Positions 57,945 through 64,000 of a DNA stretch of 64,000 nucleotides are shown here, one piece after another (position 1 is the stretch's first letter; each line of letters opens with the position of its first letter). This DNA is from Coptis chinensis (Eukaryota > Streptophyta > Magnoliopsida > Ranunculales > Ranunculaceae). A program made the position numbers and the translations under genes. Where the stretch lies: contig CM027381.1 of the NCBI GenBank assembly GCA_015680905.1, positions 90,669,501-90,733,500 of the forward strand, read 5' to 3'. The notes below the pieces were generated by a model that made no database searches, was not told the origin of the DNA, and worked only from the letters and a program-made list of their open reading frames with translations.

Positions 57945-58210
57945 TTGGACCCCTTCAAAATATCGTTTTGCATCTTGCCTGATACAGCAAGATTTGAGAG
58001 CTGCTATATATATACCTGGCGTGTATACACAAGTTCCTCAAGGGAACCGGCAGTGAGCATGCGAAAAAACCCCAACATGTCGTCTTTGCCCATAGCGAAA
58101 ACGACCTATCCCAGGCTTGTAAGGCTCGAGCAGGATTCCAATCTGGATCAAATAGTACAACTCTAGTAGCACTGATGAGATTTAAACCCAACCCACCAGC
58201 TCAAGATTTA
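57945..58210 (-). pseudogene. Captured fragment of an ERCC6L2/CHR9-like SNF2 helicase
   Basis: The minus strand reads [20 protein letters not shown], then [13 protein letters not shown]. After frameshifts it continues [28 protein letters not shown], a stop, [10 protein letters not shown] and KRYFEGVQ. These are helicase motifs V and VI and the following segment of SWI2/SNF2 DNA-dependent ATPases, closest in wording to the ERCC6L2 (SWI2/CHR9) group, which acts in DNA repair. Only about 85 residues are present, with three frame breaks and one stop, so it is a dead fragment. The sense strand is the same as that of the repeat's TATA boxes. Confidence 0.82.
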
Positions 58211-59052
58211 AACAGCTCACTTGGGCTTGAGTTGAACTCATCAAGAAGGGACATGGCTACGGAGGAATGAGTTTCTCTTGATAGGAAAATAGTAATAGCG
58301 TATCTGTTTCGAGTTTCAGAGAGGTATATACCCAACACTAACATAGTATCCAATTATCTCTATATTTCTAACGCCATGCATGAAAACACATATCTGTTTT
58401 TAGTCTTCTCGTTAACAAGCAGGAACGTTCTCACGCCATTAATATCTGGTTATATGTAGTGTTGGGTTTAACATAGATTTAGAAACATTGTGTCGGTTTG
58501 TATAGAGTTAGAAAGTTGCATGTGGGTGAAAAGAAAAAAACGAAAACTCTATGGTGGCGCCAGTATTCAAAAACTGAAATTAGCAAACACGATATGGTGC
58601 CTTCCAATCAAAGGAAGGGCACCGTACCTGCGTCCCATTGATTTGGCCTAGTTCAACCAGTTTGGTTTAGGTTAACCCGGTTTTTGAGCTATCAAACTTG
58701 TTGACTTTGGTAGAAAGAACTGATCTGACGAAAAGTTTGTTTGGTTTTTTTTTTGGCGTAGGTAGAAACTACGGTGTTACGAGCGAAAGAAATTTACGAA
58801 AAAGCTGCGATGAAAAGTTTCGCTCTGCATGATCTCAATGCCTTGGACAAAATAAAGAATGTGAAGATAATTTTCAGTTCGCTTAGAAATTTGACGTAAT
58901 GCGAATTTTCACTGCACAGAGAAACGACGAATTTACGAGCAAAATATATTCACAAAGAGTCGACAGAGAAAAGTTTCGTGCAAAAAGGTGTCAATTAATG
59001 CTGTAGAAGAACTAAATAAGCTGACAAAAGTTTCGTCGAGAAAGATCGGCTC

Positions 59053-59345
59053 AATGCCTGAGAAATAATAATGAAGTTGTCGGAAAGTTTCAATTCACTC
59101 AGAAAAATCGGCTCAATGTTGTAGAAAAAATAACGAAACTGTCAAAAAATTTCGCTCATAAAATTTCTTGTAGAACGATCGGCACAATGCCTTAGAAAAA
59201 ATAATGAAACTGTCAAAAAATCTTCGCTCGAAAAATTTCTTGTAGAAAGATCGGTAGAATGCCTTAGAAAAAATAATGAAGCTGTCAAAAAAATTCGCTC
59301 GAAAAATTTCTCGTAGAAAGATCGGCACAATGCCTTAGAAAAAAC
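59053..59345. repeat. 71-bp tandem repeat, four copies, in unit 1
   Basis: AATGCC(T/G)(T/A)AGAAAAAATAA recurs at about 59,054, 59,116, 59,187, 59,259 and 59,330, with TTCGCTCGAAAAATTTCTTG in between. Unit 2 lacks the array, so it expanded or was lost after the units separated. Confidence 0.85.
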
Positions 59346-60236
59346 AAGGCTTGCACACGAGTGAGAGAAATAAAAGAATCGGATTGTAAAGGAAAGAATG
59401 ATAAAGAATGTTGGGGTGACTATTCGAAAAGCAATGGCTAAATAAAAAGTGTCGTTCACCGTGGATGAGCTCGAAAAATACTTTAAGCGGAGTCAATGAT
59501 TGTCGACAGCATTAAATAGGTATATTAGTATTTTTTATCAGTTATCTTAAAATTTTGGTTAAGTCTGAAAGACTGATAAAAAGATTTGTATCTTTGTCGC
59601 AGATTGAAACGGAGGAATTACGAGCAAAAGATATTGACGAAAAATTTCGAGTGGAAAGATCTCAATGCCTTAGAAAAAAATAAAGAAGCTGAAGAAAGGT
59701 TGTACTCAGAGTGATCACGCCGCAATGCCGTAGAAGAAATAAAGAAATCGGAGAAAATTTTCGCTCAGAAAAATCGACGAAAAGTGTCTCTCAGAAATAT
59801 CGGCCCAATGCTTTAGAAAAAATATTGGAGCTAGGACGGAAAGTTTTGTTAAGAAAGAGCGGTGCAATGCCTTAGAAAAATTAATGAATGCGGAAGATAA
59901 TTAACCGAAAGAGTTAAGCGAAGCGAATGCAGATTTCGAAGAAGAAAACGAAGATTTAATCAAGCCACCATAAAACAATTGACAGAGACAATTGATTAGG
60001 TAATTGTGTGAATGTAATACTATAGAACTAATGAAAAATAAAAATAAAGTATGGGTCTGCTATTGAATATTATTGTTGTGACATATAACATACTTGCGGA
60101 AAACTGACAATGTTGTTGATTTATGTAGTTGTTTCGGCAATAAACTGCTTCAACACAACGAGAGCAATGGTAAAGAACGCACTAAGAAATAGAGGAATTT
60201 GATGTTGAGGGAGATGAAACTGAACCAAGATAATGG

Positions 60237-63200
60237 CTGCCTACGTACCCAAGATCTATTATCTAGGGATCAAGTTTCTACGTAGTTCCTTATGAAAAAT
60301 AATGTGGTATTTATATAGGTAGCGTAGAGAGTCCTTGTAGCTCAAGTAATCTCGTAACTTGAGTAATTGTGATAGAATATAACTCTCAACTAATAATTAT
60401 CTCTTTGATAAGAAATGAATCTGGACATAAATCAATGTACATTAATGACAAGTCATGTGGCTAAGGTTCAGGCTTAGACACATGAGTTAATGGGCATGTA
60501 CATTGATCCATGGTATTGCACATTGGGCTTTAGCCCTGTCGATTAAATGAATAAAATAGAGACCCCTAGTAATGGGCGTTTGCCACGTAGGTGGGGGTCG
60601 AAACACTGCCCCCTCTTTGGCATGCGAACAAAGTGCACATGGCAAAGAAGAGAAGAAAAATCAAGGAAAACTTGGAATAAGAAAATAGTAAGTGGAATGT
60701 ATAACAAAGTGTCGTGTGAACGTAAACGATAGGAAAATGGACAATCGGAAAAAATTCGTGAATTATCGGAAACGAAATAATGTCAAATTAACGTATACAG
60801 GACGCAATGTAGTTAAAAAAATGGTTGAAAAATGCACCGAAAAAATAAAAGATGCACAGAAAAAATTTCAAAAGAAATTGAGTGCCGAAAATGTACCGAA
60901 CGCATGACGTAACAATACAAAAGTTGATTTCGACGATGCGTACCACCGGAATAGCGATACTAGGATTAGACCGTTGAAAATAAACGTAGGGGCAATATAG
61001 TAAGAATAGTAATCAAAGGAAGTTAGCTACTAATCGGACTCAAAGTGTTCGGATGAGATAAGAATTGAGAGTAGAGATGAAGTTGGAGTTGGAGAAGAAT
61101 CCCACCAGTACTTAAGTCGGTTTGGATAATAGAATTAGATAACACATATACCACTGAGTTTCCCACCGTACCATAAACTGTTTTGGATGAGTACTGTGCT
61201 TGTCTATTTATACTGTTTTAAAAATGATAGTCACCCACTTTCTCGGTCTCCTCTGCTTTAAGGTACCTTCTTTCCTCATCTTCTTCTTTCTTGCCTTGAT
61301 GTTTATGGTGTCGTGATTCTTTACATGCAAAGATCTGCCACATGCTAGGGGAGACGGATCATGCGTCTGATGGAGGACTTAAAATCAGTTTTGGTTACCA
61401 ACGCAATGGCAAAAAAGGAGATTCATGTGAGTTATCTAATGAATATAAGGTCCCATACGGAATCAAGATACCTAACAGGAGCAGCTCTTTCTCTTGCTTG
61501 TCTGGGGTTGCCTTAAGTGCCAATGCAACATTGGCAAACACAAATATCTGCAATGGTTTGATTGGTGCAGGAATACTACCTACTTTAGATTCTCCAAAGT
61601 CATCAATTTCAACTTTTTTAAGGCACTTCATTGTATCTAGAGCAGACGCGGTATTGTATCGCTAGCGATATCTTCTCGTATTGACCGTGGTCGTGGATGT
61701 TGAATGTTCCTTGAAACATATGTTCAGAGTTTGCAGGTTTGGATAACTCCTTAGCAAAGAGATTATCATATTGACATGGTGCTTGGTAGGGGACATTTCA
61801 ACCTTCAGATGCTTAAGGCTACCACATTTGGTAGGAAGACGAGGTAATAAATTTGGATCCCTGGAGATAATCTCTATAAAGAAACCACATAAGCTTAGGG
61901 TGGATACATTACACAGCCCCGTCAGAATCTTATTCAGACCTTCATAAAGAAAAAGGTGAAAATTTGTTTCCTCATTGAACTCAAAATTTGCACTAAGCAA
62001 AGAGGAAAGGGTCTCTGAGCTAATGTTTGACGGTTTGACTTTGTTGAATTTGATTTCTTTCAGATTTGGTCTTGTGTGGTCCGATGTTATCTCATCATCT
62101 TTTCAAAGTGGAATCTCATATCTGAGCTGTAGTCCATCTTCTTCAAGTGATCCATGTGAATGGGATTCCCATAGACCTGCTGGAGAAGATGGTGAGGGCG
62201 ATACTGATGGCGCCAGCACTCAAAAAACTTGTTTCAATCACATACAATACGGTGTAACGCCAGGAAGGGAAGGGCACCGATAATTGCGTGTTGCCTTGAT
62301 CCGACCGGTTCACCCTTGTGGAGTTAGTAAATCTGGTTTTGAGCAATCGATTTTTTTTTTTTTTTTTTTTAATTTTTGCATGTAGAAACGACCGTACTAT
62401 ACGGGAGAAATATAATCGAGAAGAAGAAGATGCGTTGACGATCGTAGACTTGGTGAGGTGGAAAGAAGGTGACAAATATAATGAATACACGAGGCTATGA
62501 CATAATCTAACTCAGAATCGAGCAGCTTCAAATTGGATCGGCTAGGATATTAAGCTTAAATTATTGAGTTTCGATAAAACTTAAATTTGGCCTGTCGAAG
62601 AAGACGAAGAAAACAAAGAAAAGTGCGGAGAATATGACAAAGCGGTGTCGGAAACAGATATGTTAGTATTTTTTTTTTATTAGTTATCGTAAAATTTTGG
62701 TTAAGTCTGAAAAACTGACGAAAAGATTTGTATTTTTGTCGCAGGTTGAAACGGAGGAATTACAAGCAAAAGATATTGACGAAAAATTTCGAGTGGAAAA
62801 ATCTTAATACCTTAAAAAAAATAAAGAAGCTGAAGAAAGGTTTTGCTCAAGGTGATCACGCCACAATGCCGTAGAATAAATAAAGAAGTCGGAGAAAATT
62901 TTTGCTCAGAAAAATCGACGAAAAGTCTCTCAGAAATATCGGCCCAATGATTTAGAAAAAATAATGAAGCTGATGAAAAGTTTCGTTGAGAAAGAGCAGC
63001 GCAATGCCTTAGAAAAAATAATGAATGCTGAAGATAGTTAACCGAAAGTGCTAAGCGAAGCGAATGCAGATTTCGAAGAAGAAAACGAAGATTTACTCGA
63101 GCGACCGTAAGATAATTGACAGAGACGATTGACTAGGTAATTGTGTGAATGTAATACCATAGAGCTAAAACTTCTTTTGATGAAAAATAAATAAAAATAA

Positions 63201-63287
63201 AGTATGCGTTTGCTATTGAATGTTGTTGTTGTGACAGATAACATACCTGTGGAAAACTGACAATGTTGTTGATTTATGTAGTTGAAA
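60237..63287 (-). repeat. Composite repeat, unit 2 (carries F-box/LRR/FBD fragment)
   Basis: The left block (60,237-61,290) matches 56,560-57,860, and the right block (62,205-63,287) matches 58,550-60,132 minus the 71-bp array. Shared landmarks include CCTACGTACCCAA, CACATGAGTTAATGGGC, AATAGAATTA(T/G)ATA, TGGCGCCAG and ACTGACAATGTTGTTGATTT. The insert (61,290-62,205) is different from that of unit 1. Confidence 0.8.
61430..62130 (-). pseudogene. Captured fragment of an F-box/LRR/FBD protein gene
   Basis: The minus strand 61,662-62,000 reads LLSANFEFNEETNFHLFLYE, VSTLSLCGFF, LLPRLPTKCGSLKHLKVEMS and IISLLRSYPNLQTLNICF. These are leucine-rich repeats as in plant F-box/FBD/LRR proteins. After an in-frame TAG (61,662-61,664) the same frame continues with MKCLKKVEIDDFGE and IFVFANVALALKATPDKQEK, the start of an FBD domain. 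No F-box is present. It sits at the place occupied by the SNF2 fragment in unit 1 and has the same strand. Confidence 0.75.
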
Positions 63288-63357
63288 TGAAATAGAACGA
63301 GACGCCCCCATGTAGAGAAAAACGCCCCCAATGCTAACTTAACTCGATAAAATTAGA

Positions 63358-64000
63358 CTAAGCGAGTGTAAAAGCGTTCAACTTAGACTGACGAAATTAA
63401 ACGTGGTAATTTCGTCAGATTTTTGTCGTAGTGATAGTAACGACTAAGCGAGCGTAAATGCGTTCAACTTAGACTGACGAAATTAAACGTAGTAATTTCG
63501 CTAGATTTTGTTGTAGTAATAGTAACGACTAAGCGAGCGTAAAAGCGTTCAACTTAGACTGACGAAATTAAACGTGGTAATTTTGCCAGATTTTGTTATA
63601 GTGATAGTAACTACTAAGCGAGCGTAAAAGCGTTCAACTTAGACTGGCGAAATTAAACGTGGTAATTTCGACAGATTTTATTGTAGCGATAGTAACGACT
63701 AAGCGAGCGTAAAAGCGTTCAACTTAGACTGACGAAATTAAACGTGGTAACCTCGTCAGATTTTGTCGGAACAATAGTAATGACTAAGCGAGCGTAAAAA
63801 GCGTTCAAACTTAGACTGACAAAGCTAAATGTGGTAACTTCGTCAGATTTTTTTGTAATGATACTAATGAACTAAGCGAGCGTAAAAGCATTCAAACTTA
63901 AACTGACGAAGCTAAATGTGGTAACTTCGTCAGATTTTTTCGTAATGAGAATAACGAACTAAGCGAGCGTAAAAACGTTCAAACTTAGACTGACGAAATT
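63358..64000. repeat. 85-bp tandem repeat array with internal hairpin, at least eight copies, open at window end
   Basis: CTAAGCGAG starts units at 63,358, 63,444, 63,529, 63,614, 63,699, 63,784, 63,872 and 63,959, giving periods of 85-88 bases. Each unit has AAAAGCGTTCAA(C)TTAGA and an inverted pair CTGACGAAATTA ... TAATTTCGTCAG around AACGTGG. In the first unit the 12-bp arms are perfect. The array runs off the right edge. Confidence 0.95.

Larger units (their letters stand above)
56540..60132 (-). repeat. Composite repeat, unit 1 (carries SNF2 helicase fragment)
   Basis: Left block (56,540-57,860), insert (57,866-58,550) and right block (58,550-60,132). Left and right blocks match unit 2 (60,237-63,287) in order and orientation, while the inserts are unrelated. 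On the minus strand the left block has TATA boxes at about 56,631-56,640 and 57,811-57,819. The first is followed by GAACTACG...TACGTAGG, an LTR-U5-like pattern. The whole is non-coding apart from the insert. Confidence 0.8.

Noticed and set aside
59113..59459. Minus-strand ORFs rich in phenylalanine (SFYKKFFERRFFDSF)
   Set aside because: They merely read through the 71-bp non-coding tandem repeat, repeating the same peptide; no coding constraint is visible.
63358..64000. CRISPR-like repeat array
   Set aside because: The repeats are contiguous 85-bp units without unique spacers, and the genome is a plant; it is a tandem minisatellite.

Overview
The window is nuclear DNA of a flowering plant, probably a eudicot. 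Its genes carry GT-AG introns (and one GC-AG intron), and its families are plant ones: Aux/IAA, a DYW-class PPR protein, NAC, RALF and F-box proteins. Between the genes lie plant-type transposons: Tat-clade Ty3/gypsy elements, a LINE, a tRNA-derived SINE, and hAT and PIF/Harbinger MITEs. The sequence alone does not fix the species.

Left part (1-30,200), relatively gene-rich. The last two exons of an Aux/IAA repressor occupy 1-247 (+). The next 6 kb hold four small DNA transposons, three with clear 8-bp or TAA target-site duplications. A 17-exon GH47 ER-degradation mannosidase (EDEM/MNS4-MNS5 type) covers 6,829-16,632 (-). It shares a short head-to-head promoter with the first of two tandem F-box genes (16,978-20,214, +). 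A decayed F-box-like fragment (22 kb) and diverged duplicated flanks follow. A PPR-DYW gene with one intron lies at 24,423-26,598 (-). A NAC gene (26,914-30,153, -) has a recognisable NAC domain but a frame-disrupted C-terminal half. Its second intron carries a LINE remnant and a second copy of the hAT-like MITE.

Middle part (30,200-48,250). A short Tat-type retrotransposon with both LTRs (30,682-34,364) has kept gag, protease and an antisense ORF but lost pol. Then come a perfect 51-bp palindrome, a complex local tandem repeat, and an intact RALF peptide gene enclosed by 92-bp inverted repeats (37,732-38,945). From 39,121 to 47,503 there are two and a bit copies of a 3.9-4.0 kb tandem duplication. 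Each full copy carries a two-exon cysteine-rich secreted peptide gene (-) and a HAK/KUP potassium-transporter pseudogene (+) split by a SINE. The peptide gene is intact in copy 1. In copy 2 a 183-bp deletion removed every cysteine.

Right part (48,250-64,000) is repeat DNA. A degenerate Tat element has a 5' LTR, primer-binding site, gag, protease, RT, two RNase H domains, integrase and an antisense ORF, with no 3' LTR found. It runs into two diverged 3.1-3.7 kb tandem copies of a non-coding composite repeat. At the same internal position each copy holds a different host-gene fragment: an ERCC6L2/CHR9-like SNF2 helicase piece in one, an F-box/LRR/FBD piece in the other. The window ends inside an array of 85-bp repeats, each built round an imperfect hairpin.
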